A stretch of DNA of 52,500 bases from Neocallimastix lanati (nom. inval.) (GCA_016946835.1 JACVTC010000003.1:2150001-2202500), one strand, 5' to 3'; shown: positions 1 to 14,833, counted from the stretch's first letter. Notes: generated by a model not told the origin, from the sequence alone. Made by a program: numbers and translations.

Positions 1-1
1 G

Positions 2-100
2 CTGAGAATACAGTTAAGACAGGCCAGCAGGGCCAATGCCTCTGAAGGAGAAATCCATAATTTCTTTCAGATAGTCAATTCAAACCCTAATCCGGAATGA
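2..100 (+). other. unrecognised open frame at the left edge, 3' end only
   Basis: A 32-codon open frame runs from the window edge to a TGA at 98-100. Its base composition is clearly richer in G and C than the following 2 kb, which suggests former coding or transposon sequence. I do not recognise the peptide (it ends in NSNPNPE). It could be the tail of a gene or mobile element lying mostly outside the window. A 37-base A tract at about 364-400, followed by TAAA repeats, could be the poly-A tail of such an element, but the 260 bases between them are plain AT-rich DNA. Confidence 0.25.
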
Positions 101-360
101 GTAATAACGGAGGTGAGGTTCGTTGCCTAGGAATTTTATTTTCTGAATTTATTTTATACACTTTATTTTGAATATTACTTTTTATTTCACGTTACTATTT
201 TAAATATTATTATGTTTTAATTGGACAAATAATATTTATTTTTTATTAATTCTGTGTTTTTTTTATTTTTATTTTTTATATTAAAATTAAAATTAAAAAT
301 ATTCATGTAATTAATAAAAGAATAAATAAGTAAAGATTAAAGTTCGAAAGTTCGGGTGAC

Positions 361-435
<75 letters not shown>

Positions 436-1047
436 ATATTTTGGATGTCAGTTCTCTTTCATTTTACATTTTTTTATTAATAATAATAATAAATATAAAA
501 ATATGCTTCCTTTTGAAATATTACTAATCATCAAAGAAATTTAAAAATTTATTTATTATAAAGTTAAATAAACTGAAAAATTAATGAGCAGTTTTAACAC
601 TCTCTCTTTATATATATATACATATTAAAAAATATATATAGGAGAATTTGAACAGGATTAAATGCTGTTTTTTTTTATTATATTCAAAGTAATAATTTCA
701 TATTCTATGTTTAAAATTAAAAACTATGAGCTATAAGTTTTCTTAAGATCAGAGAATGTTGAATTTTTTTTTTTTTTTTTTTTTTTTTGATAAATTCTTC
801 TTATGAAGATATACATAAAACAAAATAGAAATAACAACAACAACAGCGAAAAAAAAAAGTAAAATAATATATACAATAACGGGAATCGAATATCTTAATG
901 AAAACTATTTTCAAAAGCTATGTTTAGAACTTCAATTATTGATAATAATATTTGAAATAATTTTTAAACTGAAGAAGCAAAATCATGGCAGTACTAATAT
1001 GTGATGAACAATGTCATATTATGAATTATAATATTAATAACATAAAG

Positions 1048-1087
<40 letters not shown>

Positions 1088-1226
1088 ATATTTAAAAGTT
1101 TTATTATCTATTAATAAGGGAGTGAATAATTTATCTAATCATAGAAATTTTATTATTGATATTTTAAAAAAATTTTTTTGAGGAAAGAATAATTTACGGA
1201 TAGCTAATCTTTGTTAGTAATAAAAC

Positions 1227-1262
<36 letters not shown>

Positions 1263-2249
1263 ATCATAAATTTATTGAATATACATAAAAATATAATTTT
1301 ATTATCATATATAAATTGAATATTATTAAATAAGATTAGAATATAACTATAAGGCAAAAGATAAACCTATACATCATATCTATATCTATCTATATATATA
1401 TATAACTAATTGTTCCGTTTATTATATATGTAATATTTTATATTAAAGATAATATTAATAATTAATTAAGGATACTACTAATAATAATTAAAATTTAATT
1501 ATACAGTTAATATACGATCTAATAGATTTCCTTAAGTAAAATTGTTGTTTTCTGAAACAGCCATTTAAACGTATATATTATATATTTATTGATTTTATTT
1601 TCTATATTCCTTAGTAGAACCTATATTATATTATATTTTCATTATTTATCGTGACAATATAGGAAGCGCTAAACAAATATGAATATGTGTGTTTTCATAT
1701 CATTACTAAATTGTATATTTCTTAATAGTTTACTTCGATCCAAGAATGAATATTAACATTTTGGAATTATTATGTTTGAGTATTAATGTATGAATATGTT
1801 ATTTAATTTGTTGATTAACATCAGCATATTACATATTCTATATATAATTATAATAGTATAATATTTTTGTGTGTATATATCATATATATATAAAATAAAT
1901 ATATTCTGTTGTGCATTTACTTATCTAATACAATATTTGAGAATATATATAAATATTTATTATATACTTAAAGGAAAGGTCATGCTTTTTTTTTTTTTTT
2001 TGAGCATTTAGGATTTCCTAACTACTTGAAAACATGAAATATTCATCATACTAATTATATACTAAATCAATATATATATATATGTATATATGTAGTTATA
2101 ATGTTCTATATTAATTTAATCAATATAATAGCTAAATAATAAATAATAAGATATCAAATACTTTTTGTATTAATAGCAAAAATTATAAATATTAATATTT
2201 TGATAAATAATATACATATATAATATCATAATCAATATAGTTGTTTATT

Positions 2250-2287
<38 letters not shown>

Positions 2288-2559
2288 GAATGATTAAAAC
2301 TGAATTTTTCTTATTCTTTTCTTTTCTAATCAATATTTAAAAAGTTTCAAAGGATTTAATATAAAAGTAATTTTTATGATATATATGTTTTTATACATTT
2401 AAAAATTTTTGTCTTAATAAAGATTATATATAAATAAAATATAAAAAAAAAAAATATTTTATTAATTTTCTTATTATTCATATCACTAATATTTAAGATA
2501 AAAGATTAATATATATATATATAATAAAGTTTTTTATTATCATTCTTTTTTTTTTATTT
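101..2559. other. AT-rich intergenic DNA with homopolymer tracts
   Basis: Almost pure A/T. It holds A runs of 30 bases or more near 364-400, 1050-1086 and 1229-1260, T runs near 765-788 and 1986-2001, and AT dinucleotide stretches near 2253-2272. A short piece at 340-363 contains two TTCG words resembling a tRNA T-arm, but no cloverleaf can be built around it. No gene seen. Confidence 0.7.
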
Positions 2560-2890
2560 TTTTGTATTAGGTTAAGAAGCATATCAAATGGTTTAATTCT
2601 GAATACATAGTTTTATTGAATTTAGAAAAACAAATAAACAAAAAAAAAATAAAAAAAGGGAGAAGGATAAGTAGTATAAAATGCTTTCTTCATGATCCAT
2701 ACTTTATGGTTAATCTACAACACTTAACAAAAAATGAATATGGATTTCCGTTCCATTATCGTAATAAAGGACATTTACAGAAAACTAACTATTTGAAAGT
2801 AAATGCTGGATCCCTTTTGGAATAATATGGACCATTTAACTAATGATAGTTATGCCTCCTATTGAGGTTTGGGGAATCTCAATGATAAAA
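2560..2890 (+). other. GC-elevated island, possible decayed coding sequence
   Basis: The composition changes abruptly to a more balanced mix over about 300 bases. An open frame ends at 2823-2825 and includes words such as HLTKNEYGFPFHYRNKGH, but it has no convincing ATG start and no family I recognise. The flanks are T-rich and poly-T. The likely explanation is a fragment of a transposon or gene; function unknown. Confidence 0.25.
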
Positions 2891-3399
2891 GGACTAGTTT
2901 ATCCTTTTTTTTTTTTTTAATATATTTATTTTTTAAGTTAAAGTAAATTATATTATTAAGATGTTTTATTAAATCTTTTTTAGATCATGAAAAATATAAT
3001 GTAAAAAGAATTTGGATTACCATGATAATTTTAAAGTAATATGATTTATAATATTGATATAATTAAAAAAATAAAAAAAAGTTGTTTGAAAATATATTAT
3101 ATATAACAAAAAAATAAAAAAAGAAAAAAAATAAATAAATAAAAATATTTTTTTAAAAAAGGTAATAAGATAGTTCCTTAATTTTTACTGCTATAAGAAC
3201 GATAAAGCCATTATTATTAGTAAATAATTATTATCTTCAATAACTACATTTTTAATTTTTTAATATGTCTAATTATGGTCTAGTCTATTGTCATATAACT
3301 TTTAAAATTTGTTTAATCCTATTATTAGGAAGTTTCGAGATATATTTAAATATTAAGATATTTTCCTTTTATTCTGGGAATATGTTTTATTTCAGAAGT

Positions 3400-3930
3400 T
3401 TTTTCTTATTCTGAGAAAAGTGTTTTGGCTGCTTGAAATATTATCAATTGTTTTTGAGTTTCTTGATCCATCCCTGACGATGTCAAAATTTCTAAGCCTT
3501 CACTTTATGGGTTTTTTTTTTTTTTTTTTTTTTACTGGAAATTAAGGGATACTACATTTAACAATTGATACTAAATGAATTTTGTAAATGAGTATATAAT
3601 TGAAGCTGGACTAAGGCCAGAATATTAGTCAGAATGCTAGAGTTTTGTTCCTCTGTGATTTTCCCCATATTTAAAAGTTCAGGGCTACGAGTCAAGTATT
3701 AATATTTTGATTCCACGGCGAACTTGGAGAATTGTATCATTGTCTCATCTTCAAAATGATTCAAAGAGGTCAATGGCAAGATGACTGCCATTAGATTTAA
3801 AAACCGTGCTAAACTAGCCTTATCTAGGGGATTGAAAGAAAATTAAAGTTTAGTAATAACTTATAATCACATTATAAATAGGAAGAGTATATTAATCCTA
3901 CTTCCCTCTCCCATTATTTTTCAGTCAAAT
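3400..3930. other. GC-elevated island, probable mobile-element debris
   Basis: About 500 bases of visibly higher GC, interrupted by an 18-base T run at about 3515-3532. Frames on both strands are broken by stops and I recognise no protein. Its composition resembles that of the LINE relics at 19.4-22.4 kb and 28-29.6 kb, so decayed transposon sequence is the most economical reading. I could not match it to those relics by eye. Confidence 0.3.
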
Positions 3931-3981
3931 AAAAAAAAAAAAAAATTAACCTTATTATTTTGTATATATATTTTATTTTTT

Positions 3982-4031
<50 letters not shown>

Positions 4032-4164
4032 GCTATACTTATCATGAAAAACTTTCTTAAAGACAAATAATTAATAATAATATAATAATAATTTTTTATT
4101 TTATTTTATTTTATTTTATTTAATTAAAAATTACTTTCAATCTTCTATTAATCTTTAAGATTTA

Positions 4165-4204
<40 letters not shown>

Positions 4205-4426
4205 AAAACAAACTAAAACAAAACAAAACAAAAACAAAACAAAAACAAAACAAAACAAACAAAATAAATAAACAAGCAAACAAACAAACAAAAAAACACA
4301 TAGAATACAAGATTTAATTATTAATTTATTCTAAATTATTGATTCTTCATTTCAACATAAAAAAAGAATTTTTTAAAAAATATTTTTTATTTAATTAAAG
4401 AATATTTACATATAATGAAGACTACA

Positions 4427-4478
<52 letters not shown>

Positions 4479-5284
4479 GATGTATTTTAAAAACAATTTC
4501 AAATGAATTTAATTTATATAAAAAATATATAAATTAAATTCTATCATAAAAATGAACTCAAAAAAATATATTGTTACTATTTTTAGATATTCTTGGGTTA
4601 ATGAGGTATTTTTTAAAAATAATTATACTACTTTTGTTATTGTAAATAGAAGAAGAATTAATAAATAAATTTCCCATGAATTTTATCCATATTAAGGAGA
4701 AGGTGATTTATTTTTATATATATATTTTTTTTTTAACAAACTTTTTTGATTAAAATGATATCATTATTATTATAATAATTACTTTAAAAGTTTCATTATT
4801 ACATTATTACACTTCACTACTCAATATTAGATTTATTTATAACAATTGAGTATTTTTTATATTTTCTCATTTGAATTTAGACATATTGTGTTGCTATATA
4901 AAATATTAATGTGAATTAATATATATATACACATAATGTTAATATTTTAAATAATATTTTTAATAAAAATATTTTAATTTAAGAAATAAAAAATATTAAA
5001 ATGTTTAAACTTTTCTATTATTATTCTTTTATAAAAACATAAATTAAAAAAAAAATGAAAAAAAAAAATGAAAAAAAAAAAATATTTAATAATAAAAATA
5101 TATTAAATAACATTAAATTGTAGTTTAAAATTTTGGAAAAAAAATATATAAACTTTTCTTCTTTTGAAACTTCGTTAGTTGTTATCATTATTATTTTTTT
5201 TTATTAAAATAAAATCATCAAATAAGAGTCTTTTCATTTTTTTCCTTCAATCTTCACTGGAAAAACCAAATGAAGAAATAATTT
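3931..5284. repeat. homopolymer and A4C-type low-complexity block
   Basis: Contains a T run of about 44 bases at 3987-4030, a second of about 34 bases ending at 4201, then an (AAAAC)n / (AAAC)n tract at 4202-4300, and an A run of about 44 bases at 4431-4474. The rest is AT-rich with no gene visible. Confidence 0.8.
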
Positions 5285-5369
5285 TTGGTAATATATAAAT
5301 TTATTATTTATTTCTATTATTATTTATTATTTATTTCTATATATTATTATTTATTATTTATTTCTATTA

Positions 5370-5530
5370 TTATTTATTATTTATTATTTATTATTTATTA
5401 TTTATTATTTATTATTTATTATTTATTATTTATTATTTATTATTTATTATTTATTATTTATTATTTATTATTTATTATTTATTATTTATTATTTATTATT
5501 TATTATTTATTATTTATTATTTATTATTAA
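5370..5530 (+). repeat. heptanucleotide minisatellite (ATTATTT)n
   Basis: About 22 near-perfect copies of the 7-base unit ATTATTT, preceded at 5300-5370 by degenerate forms broken by TTTCT. A 7-base period keeps one frame open for 81 codons (repeating YYLLFII), which is an artefact of the repeat and not a gene. Confidence 0.9.
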
Positions 5531-7300
5531 TTATTAATTATTTATTATGTATTATTAAATTATTCATTATTCAATTATATAATTATTTATTATTCCATTA
5601 TATATTATTTACTATTTATTATATGTTATATATTATTATTTATATAAAATACAAAAAAAATATAGTATTAAGGAAAATTAAAAAATAAGCTTTTTAATAA
5701 AATATAATTATGTATTTTTTAAAGTTTTTAAAGAATTCAAAATTTATGGAGCTTAAATTAAATACATTACAATATTATTATGAAATTAAAGTTTAATTTA
5801 TAGGATAATATATTAAATAGGACTGATGTTTAAAGTAAAAGATCGTTTATTATATAAATTACCATCATTAATATTGTTTTTTAATCTCATAATTAAGAAA
5901 TTAGTATAGATACAATTTTTAAATAATAAGTAGAGTAATAAATCTATATAGAAATAGAGTGGTAAAAAGCCAAAACTTTAATATTTAAAAAAATATATGT
6001 ATATCAAAAAAAAGTATTTTCTAATCGAAAAATTTAAAATATTCAAAATATTTAAAGATATTTTTTAATAGTTTTTAATAGTAAATGAATAATTATTTAA
6101 ACAATAGTTGATATAAATAAATAAATATATTTTTTTATTGTTAAACATAAATATACATAAATAAAAATAATAATAATATTTATTTATTTAAAAATAATAA
6201 TTAATAAATAATAAATAATAAATAATTAGATAATAAATAATTAAATAATTAAATAATAAATAATAAATAATAAAATAATAAATAATTAGATAATAATTAA
6301 TTAGATAATAAATAAATAAATAATTAATAATAAATAATAAATAATAATTATTAATAAAATTTCAATATTAATATATAATTATTATTCCATAATTCAATTA
6401 TTAATATTGGCTTTGTGGTTTGATAAATTAAATTTATTTTGTTACCTTGGAATGTAGTAAAATTTAAATTTTACTAAAATTATTATTATTTTATAATAAT
6501 AAATGTGGAAAAATAGAATTATTTTTTATTGAATAGGACTATTTTTATTTATTTTTTTATTTTTCATTTTTTTTTTTTTTTTTTTATTTTTTACTTTAAA
6601 GTATTAATATTTAAGAATTATATAATTCTATTTAGTATTATTAAAATTAATATAAATATAAATATGTTATAAAATAAATAAATAAAACATCAAGTAAAAA
6701 TAAAAAAAAAAAAAAAATAAGTGTAAAATATTTCTTTTTTACTTTTATATAAATTTTCTGTCGTATATGTAACTATTTCTAAATAAAGTTCTAAACTACT
6801 AATTGATATTTGTCATATATAAATGAATTTTAAATTAAACATTCATAAATTTGCTATGAAGGTAGTAGAATATTTAATGCTACCAACTTGGTGCATATAT
6901 ATTTTATGAAAAGAAAAGAAAAAAGGAGAAATTCAACTTTTTTTTTTTTTTTTTTTTTTTTTTTAATGAATAATAAAAATAAAAATTTATTATTATTTTG
7001 TTTCATAATTAAATATAATTAATTATTAATAAATTATAAATAAAAATAAATATATATATTTTTTATAATTTTTTTTTAATTCATAATATCTCTATAATTA
7101 TTTAATATATATTAATATAACAGTTTTTATTAAATTTTGAAATTTTGTAATGTGAAATTTTTAAATGTCGAAATTTGAAATTTTAAAATTTTTAATTTTT
7201 AATTTTCTAAATTCTGAAATTGTAATATATTATATTTTATTATAATAATAATATGTGTAAAATGTGCAATTGAAAAAATTTTAAATGACAAAATTAAATT
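5531..7300. other. AT-rich intergenic DNA
   Basis: No gene recognised. Contains degenerate ATTA/TAAT stretches (6170-6360), a T run near 6939-6964 and scattered short A or T runs. A short segment at 6750-6930 is slightly less AT-biased but has no open frame of note. Confidence 0.7.
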
Positions 7301-7510
<210 letters not shown>

Positions 7511-7730
7511 ATGATTTAATAATAATAATAATTATAATATTTTTTTTAAAAACTAATTGAATAAATAAATAAATAGATTAATAATAAATAAATATATAAA
7601 TAATTATATATATAAATAAATAAATTAATAAATTAATATATATATAGATACTATAAAAGGATTTCAGCCGGTTTTAACTTAATTGAAGGAATTTTTTTTT
7701 TTTTTAATATCAAACAAAAAAAAAAATTAT

Positions 7731-8035
7731 TAATAATAAATGCTAAATAATAAATAATAATGATAATAATAATAAATATTAAATAATAATAAATAATAAA
7801 TAATAATAATAATAAATAGTTATAAATAATAATAATAAATAGTAATAAATAATAATAATAATAATAATAAATAATAATAATAATAATAAATAGTAATAAA
7901 TAATAATAATAATAAATAATAATAATAATAATAAATAGTAATAAATAATAATAATAATAAATAATAATAAATAATAATAATAATAAATAATATTAAATAG
8001 CAATCATAAATAACAATAATAATAAAATAATAACA
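7731..8035. repeat. compound AAT/AAAT array with AAATAGT punctuation
   Basis: AAT and AAAT units punctuated by AAATAGT words, with TAGT near 7817, 7840, 7891 and 7936, giving a loose higher-order repeat. The open frame this creates on the minus strand (mostly I, Y and L) is a repeat artefact. Confidence 0.85.
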
Positions 8036-10187
8036 AAATTGTAATAATTTCGTACTATTTTGTTTTTATTTTCTGTATTATAAATTTTCTATCGAAAATA
8101 TTAATCTATTAATTTATCCACATATCATATGACATGCATGGCTTTATAATGTCTAAATTATTAAAATGTTAAAAATAAAATAAAGGAATAGAAAGAATTA
8201 TATAAATATTTATATATTTAATAATGTTATAAATTTGAAAATTTGTTTTGCTATTATTTAATTATTTAATTTTTAATATATAATAATAATTTAAACATTT
8301 ATTATTATTTAAAATTTAATTTACTATATATATAATATACGTATTAAATATTTATTATTTAAAACTTTTATCAGTAATTTTTTTTATGATAAAAAAACTT
8401 TTGGATAGAGATAAAGGTTTTTTTTTGATAATTTTAAATTGTTTTATAAAATATATTATAATGTAATAATAATATATGACATAAAATTTATAATTTTTTA
8501 TGGATTAGATTATTATAAAATTGATAACTTTAAATTAAAATTGGTAACATTTAATTATAAATATTTATTAGTTAAAATTTATAGATAATATTTAAATATT
8601 ATATAAATATCTGTTACTGATAACCTTAAATTATATTTCTTAATAATTTGACATAATAAGTTTTATTATCGAGTAATTTTAAATTTATATTGATTTAATT
8701 AATATATATAAATATATGAATAAGTGTATTAATATATTATTTCATTCTAAATTATATTTAATTATATGTTAAAATGATTCTGAATTCTTTTTTTTTTTTT
8801 TTTTACAATATATTTAAATTGAATATTAATATATTTGATAATATTGAAGTATAAATTAATATTTATTAATAAATAAATAAATAATAAAATAGTAAATAAA
8901 TAAATAAATAATTAATTAATAAAATAATAAAAAAATAAATAAATTAATAATAAAAAAATGTTTAAATAAATATATAAAAAAATAATAATTAACAAATACA
9001 TAATAAATAAATAAAAATAATTAATAAATATAAATAAATATAAATATATAATTTATAATATTAAAATTTTGAAGTTTATAATTAATTATGAATATTATTT
9101 ATTTTTATTTTTAAATTTTTTTTTTTTTTTGTATTTTTATTAATACTTTATTTTAAAAATTTTTTTTTTTTGTTTTATAAATTTAATTTAAATCTATAAT
9201 CTAAAATTCATTAAATAAATTTAATATTAATAAGTTAATGAAATAGTAACAAGAGATTTAAAGAATTAAAATATTAAGAAAAAATAAAAATCAATAAATA
9301 TTTTTTTATTCTTTATATATATTTATATAGTTTATATAATAATTAAATAATCACATTTTAAAAACATTTATAGATTTTATAAATTTCATCTCATATATTT
9401 TAAAATAAAAGTATTTTTTTTCCTTTTATTTTGGTATACCAAATATTAAAATACAATTTAAAGAAGAAAAATAAATAATAACATAGAATAAAACAGGACT
9501 TACAACAAAATAGAAAAAAAATAATTCAGTAAAATTGAGAAATAGAAAATTTATATTTAATATTATATGTAAAATTAATTGTAAAATAATAATATATATT
9601 ATAGTTTTAATATTTAAATAGAATTTATATTATATGTATTATCAGTAGTTGTATTTTTTTTTTTATTTGGTATTAATTTATAAATATTTATATATATATA
9701 ATTTTTAAAATAAAAAAGGACTATTATATCAAAATTATAATTATTTAAATAAATTTTTTCAATAGTTATTAATTATAATACGTTAGAATTATATTTTATC
9801 AAATAATTAAAATTCCTAACTTTTTTAAACAAAAAAAAAAAAAAAAAAAAAAAAAACCAAAACATTATTAGTACTGTCTAGATAAAATAAATTATAAAAT
9901 GAAACTATAGTAATATTGTTTTAAAATATATTTTAAGAAAATTCAATACAATTAAAAATTATACCTATTCTTTATAATTGAAAACAAAATTAAAATTAAT
10001 TTTATAAATATATTTATTTTTTATTATAAAAATAAATAAATTCACAATAAAATTAATAGATTATTTATATTTAATATCGAAGTAGCTTTATTTTATTTAT
10101 TTTTCATTGGTATTTTTTTTTTTTTTAAAAAAAATATTAGTTAATAACAATTTATATAAATCTATAAAAAGAAAGTTAATAAACACA
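8036..10187. other. AT-rich upstream region of the GATA gene
   Basis: No gene seen. Mostly A/T with short homopolymers (A run at about 9829-9856). The last 100 bases before the GATA-factor ATG are the presumed promoter and leader, but no element stands out from the AT background. Confidence 0.6.
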
Positions 10188-13100
10188 ATGGCTTTAGTTG
10201 CAGAAAACAATGAAAAAGCTGTACTATTAAAATTACTATTAGAAATTTCAGAACAAGATAACGAATTGAGTAAAAGTTTACCAGAAGGTAATGCTACACC
10301 AAAATCTAAACCTTTTTCACAAATTTATCAGGAAAAATTAATAAAAGCTGGAGTATTAAATGATATGCTAATTCAAAGCGTTGCAAGTAAAACTCAAATA
10401 ATAGGTGAATCTTATGATGCCTGGAAACTTTTTTCTAAATCAAAGGACTTATTACCAAATGGGGAACGTTTAGAAAATTTATCTTGGAGAATAATGAATT
10501 GTCGTAAAGACATTAAAACTGATTTATCTTATCCAGAATTGAAAACTCTTATACCTTCAAAAAGTAATTCTAATAATTCTCTGGACTATTCAACAAGTTC
10601 AAATCTATCTAAAAATCAAAAAATGAATACTTTAACTGATAAAACAGGAACAAGTCATTATAATAAATTACCAGCATTAACTTCAATAGTAAGTAATATA
10701 TTAATTTTAATACCATTTTAATACTTTTTTTTATTTATTATAAAATATAATACATATTTATATAATTGTAATTTATTTTTTAAAGTTATCAATATAGATA
10801 ATTTTAATTTTATTAATATATTATGAATATAAAGGAATTATTTTAAAATATATTGTAAATTTCACTTGAATAAATATAAATATAAAAATTATAATATATT
10901 AAATATAAATTATAAATTAAAGTTTATTATAAAAAATAATATATGAAATGGAAAAAATAAAGTTAAATTTTTATATTACAATAAATTATTATCCTATAAT
11001 ATATATATTAAAAATATTAATTTTATAAAAATTATATTTATTATATTTTATTATTATTTTTTTTTAAATAAAATTGATTTAAAACTTTTACCATAATTAA
11101 AATTTTTTTTATAATTTAAAAATAATGATATAAATAAATATATATGTTATTAATTTCAAAAGAATTCTAAAACTGTAATACCGGGGGATGCCTTAATGAC
11201 AGATAGTTTCAATGAGCCAATTAATGTTCCTCTTGACATTTCAAAAATTGATTTTAATTTTAAAAAGGAGGAAAATAATACAAAGAATAATATAGGGAAT
11301 ACGAAGAGCAATTCGTTATTTTTGGATATCCGTAATAGTGTCACAGATGCTGATAGCTATTCTTCTTATACCACCACTATTAATGATAATCTAAGTTATA
11401 ATTCTCAGCAGTCTTCATCATATACATCAAATTTAGATGGTGATGAATGGATGAAACAGTTTATGGCATTTGATAATCTAGCAGTAAATGATAATATGTC
11501 ACTTCCTTTAACAAATCTAGAATATTTTAAAACCCAATTTAATTCACCAAATCCAAATTCTACTTCAACTACGTCTGCAAATTCACTTTCTAGAAATGTA
11601 AATGCAATGAAAACTGATAAAAATATTCCTTCATCAATTACAAATTCTATAAACAATAAGCAATTCTTTAAATCAACTAATAAGTATCCAACAAATAAGG
11701 CAAACCTATTAGGTCATTCTCTACAAAATGGTATAAAACCAGTTAGTACCGTTAAGGGTACATCGCCTTCTCCTAATCTTACAAATAATTTTTTCAGTAC
11801 TTCACCATCTTCTTCTTTAAATGATCAATTTATTATGGCTTCAGGTGCCCAAAATAAATCGAAAGTAAAACCGTTAATTAATGGCAATCCACCATTGCCA
11901 ATTAAGTCAGCATCAATTTCATTTTCAACATCAAACTTACCTACAAGTTCTAATTCAATGATCATTAATAATAATGCTGAATCGGGCACTGTAAAATCAG
12001 GTTCATCACAAAATAATAATTCAACTTCTTCAAATGTTACAAGTAACAATAATAGTAGTACAACTTCAAAATCTATATCAAAAGATGGAAAAACAAAAGG
12101 TATTATTATAGGACCAAATGGTAAGCCTGTTAAACGTCGTCTTAATTCTAAAAAAACAAATAATGAACAAGGTAATATTGTTTGTTCAAATTGTGGTACT
12201 ACAAAAACACCATTATGGCGTAGAAATGCAAACGGGGAATCATTATGTAATGCTTGTGGTCTATTCTATAAATTACATGGCGTAGTTAGACCTATTAGTA
12301 TGAAAACTGATATTATTCGTAAAAGAAATCGTAGTGGTAAACGTGATAATGTTTTAGATACAAAATTTTCTAAAAATTCACTTGAAGCGTCAGTTAAGGG
12401 TACAAGAAGTAAGTTTTTACAAATTCTCTTTTATAAATAACTGGTTTTTATTTAAAATTTAACTATTGATTTATTAATTTAATTTTGCATAAAACTGTGG
12501 TATTATATATTATATTATTATAATTATTATTTAATTCGTTGGTTCAAATAGAATATTTTAAATTTATATATTTAGTGTTAAATTTTTAATACAAATGAAA
12601 AATTTTAGTTTTTAAATATTTAATTTTATACTTTAGATAATACAAATAAGTTATTTTAATTTTATAATTTCTATTTTATATTTTTTAGTTATTTTAATTT
12701 TTATAATATTTATTTTATGCTTTAGATATTATGAACATGTTATTTTAATTTTTTTTTTATACCTTAGATATTTCAAACAAGTTATTTTAATTATATAATT
12801 TTTGTTTTGTTTTAGTACAAACGTTATTATCTTAATTATTATATATTCAATTTTATTCTTTAGTTACAAACATTGTTAATTTTAATTGTATATATTATAT
12901 TTATATTATATTTAAATTTAAATATTAAAAAAAAAAAAAAATATTAAATATATTCAATTATATTTTATATTATAGGTTCAGCAAAAGCAATTTTTGGTGA
13001 TATTCCAAGTAATATCAACATTCCAAATCAAAATAAAACAGCTAATTTATCATCTTTAAATACCAAGATGCATGCTATTGCACCAAATCCATTAACATCA

Positions 13101-14750
13101 ACATCATCTACTTTAAATTCAGCGTCTATTCCAACATCAAATTCATTAAAGACTGTAAATAAAACTTTATCATCAACACTTTTGCCTTCTCAAAGTTTAC
13201 CGACATCTACTTCATTAAACCTTAATACCAAATCTACTACATTAGCTTCAATGGCAACTTCTTTAGGGTTAAATAGTAATTCACTTCTTGCAACCAATAG
13301 TTCTGCTGTAAATTTATTAGGTAAAACTGATACATCTAAATTAAATGCAGTGAAAGATACAAATATATCCACAGCTAATGGTTTAAATTATAACAACCAA
13401 AGATCTGGTAAAGATAGTATTATTATACCTACGTCTTCAAGTCGTGATACAAATGACTCATTGATGATGAACTTTAATGATACTAATATTAAGCAAATTT
13501 TAGATGCATTTAGTAATACTTTAAATACAAATACAAGTACTAATATTAATACAAATAAAACTAATGAATTATCATTTGAAGCATTACAAAATTCTGATCA
13601 ACTTTTACAAAAGATGCAACAATTATTAAGTATTGAGAATACAATTAAGAAAGTAGAAAATAATAATTATGCAATTAAAGATGTTATAAATTCCGATTCA
13701 TTTTATTCTCAAATTCAGAGTTTAGTAGATCTTAAAAAAATGCAATTAGAACAGCTTTTGAAAAAAGCACAATCAAATCCTAAACCGCCTACAATCTCAT
13801 TACCCCAAAATAATAACACATCTAACACAACTAATTCCAATATTCTTACAGATCTTGTCAAACCTGTACAAGAATTTTTAAATCAAAACAAAGGTCAAAA
13901 TCAAGAACAACTTATAAAGCAACTTTTACAAATTTTGTCTAATAATTCTAATGCTTCTACTTCATCAACGATAACAACACCTACTCCTGATCGAATGGAT
14001 CAAGATATTACAACAAATACATTAAATCAAAATAATTTACTAACTACAATGAATAATTTAACTAATACTACTGCTACTACTCTTAATCCGGCTTCTTTTA
14101 ATGCTAGTTTTGGTGTAGATGGTAGTTTTAATGATAGTATTATTATGTCTGATTATATAACACCTATTTCTAATTATCCTGGTAATGGTGCCAGTAGTAT
14201 AAACCTAACTAATTCAACAATTACTGGAAAAAAGGGAGTTTTGGATCAACAAGAAGATGGAATGAAAATCGATACTGATGATCCATCCTCTAAGAGTCTT
14301 ATGAATAATTATTTAAATCTTTCCCTAAATAGTACTTATGGAGCAAACCCTGCTAGTTCTGATCTTACAATGAATACCATTGGTATTTCAAAAACGAAAA
14401 TGCCATCTTTAATAAATCCACCATTCCATTTACCTGGTATTACCACTCTAGAAAGTTCAACAAATACAAGTATTTCCAGTGATTCTAATCATAATTCTAA
14501 TACCACCACCACCGATTATAATTATTTACTTTCGTTATCAGGTAATGGTAATGGAAATATTACTAATTCTGAAAATAATACGAATAATGGTACTTCATCG
14601 ATTGCAGCATCAACAGCTACTTTAGGTAATCCATTAGGTCCTGATAGTAATAGTCTTTTATCTAATCCTTTAGTTCGTGAACATATGGACTTTTTCTCTG
14701 AACATGATTTATTTAATTCTATTAATTATTCCTTTACTGATGATTATTAA
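10188..14750 (+). CDS. AreA/Nit2-like GATA zinc-finger transcription factor, three exons
   Basis: Model: 10188-10688, 11163-12408 and 12976-14750, encoding 1173 residues. Both donors are GTAAGT (10689 and 12409), acceptors end at 11162 and 12975, and the phases (0 and 1) join cleanly. Residues about 77-106 hold the fungal AreA N-terminal motif (Pfam DUF1752 type: [20 protein letters not shown] then SWR). Residues 508-532 form one type IV GATA finger, C-X2-C-X17-C-X2-C, with the TPLWRR and NACGL words, followed by a basic tail (RKRNRSGKR). The rest is Ser/Thr/Asn-rich. Family knowledge: such proteins bind GATA sites and drive nitrogen-catabolite genes; that role here is inferred. The start was chosen at the ATG in AACACAATGG; the open frame upstream lacks fungal sense. 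If intron 2 is retained, the protein ends at 12440, keeping the finger but losing 591 residues. Confidence 0.9.
12595..12870 (+). repeat. degenerate tandem repeat with TTTAG words inside intron 2 of the GATA gene
   Basis: Six diverged copies of a unit of about 37-52 bases, each with a TTTAG-like word (AG near 12636, 12688, 12725, 12767, 12815 and 12863). Most are followed within about 20 bases by a TTATTTTAATT-like word. The TTTAG words match 3' splice acceptors, so they could serve as decoy or alternative acceptors ahead of the chosen one at 12974-12975. Confidence 0.6.
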
Positions 14751-14833
14751 GTTAAATTAGTAATTAAATGCGAATAAAAAAAAGGTATAAACAATAATGA
14801 AAAGAATAAAAGTAATAAAAATATTAATAATGA

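Noticed and set aside
340-363. TTCG words suggesting a tRNA T-arm
   Set aside because: No acceptor, D or anticodon stems can be paired around them.
5285-5530. 81-codon open frame of Y, L, F and I
   Set aside because: It is produced by the 7-base ATTATTT repeat, which never makes a stop in this frame; not a protein.
10107-10187. upstream extension of the GATA factor beginning MVFFFF
   Set aside because: It starts at a GTG-like codon in a T-rich leader. The ATG at 10188 has a good context and begins the conserved-looking sequence.
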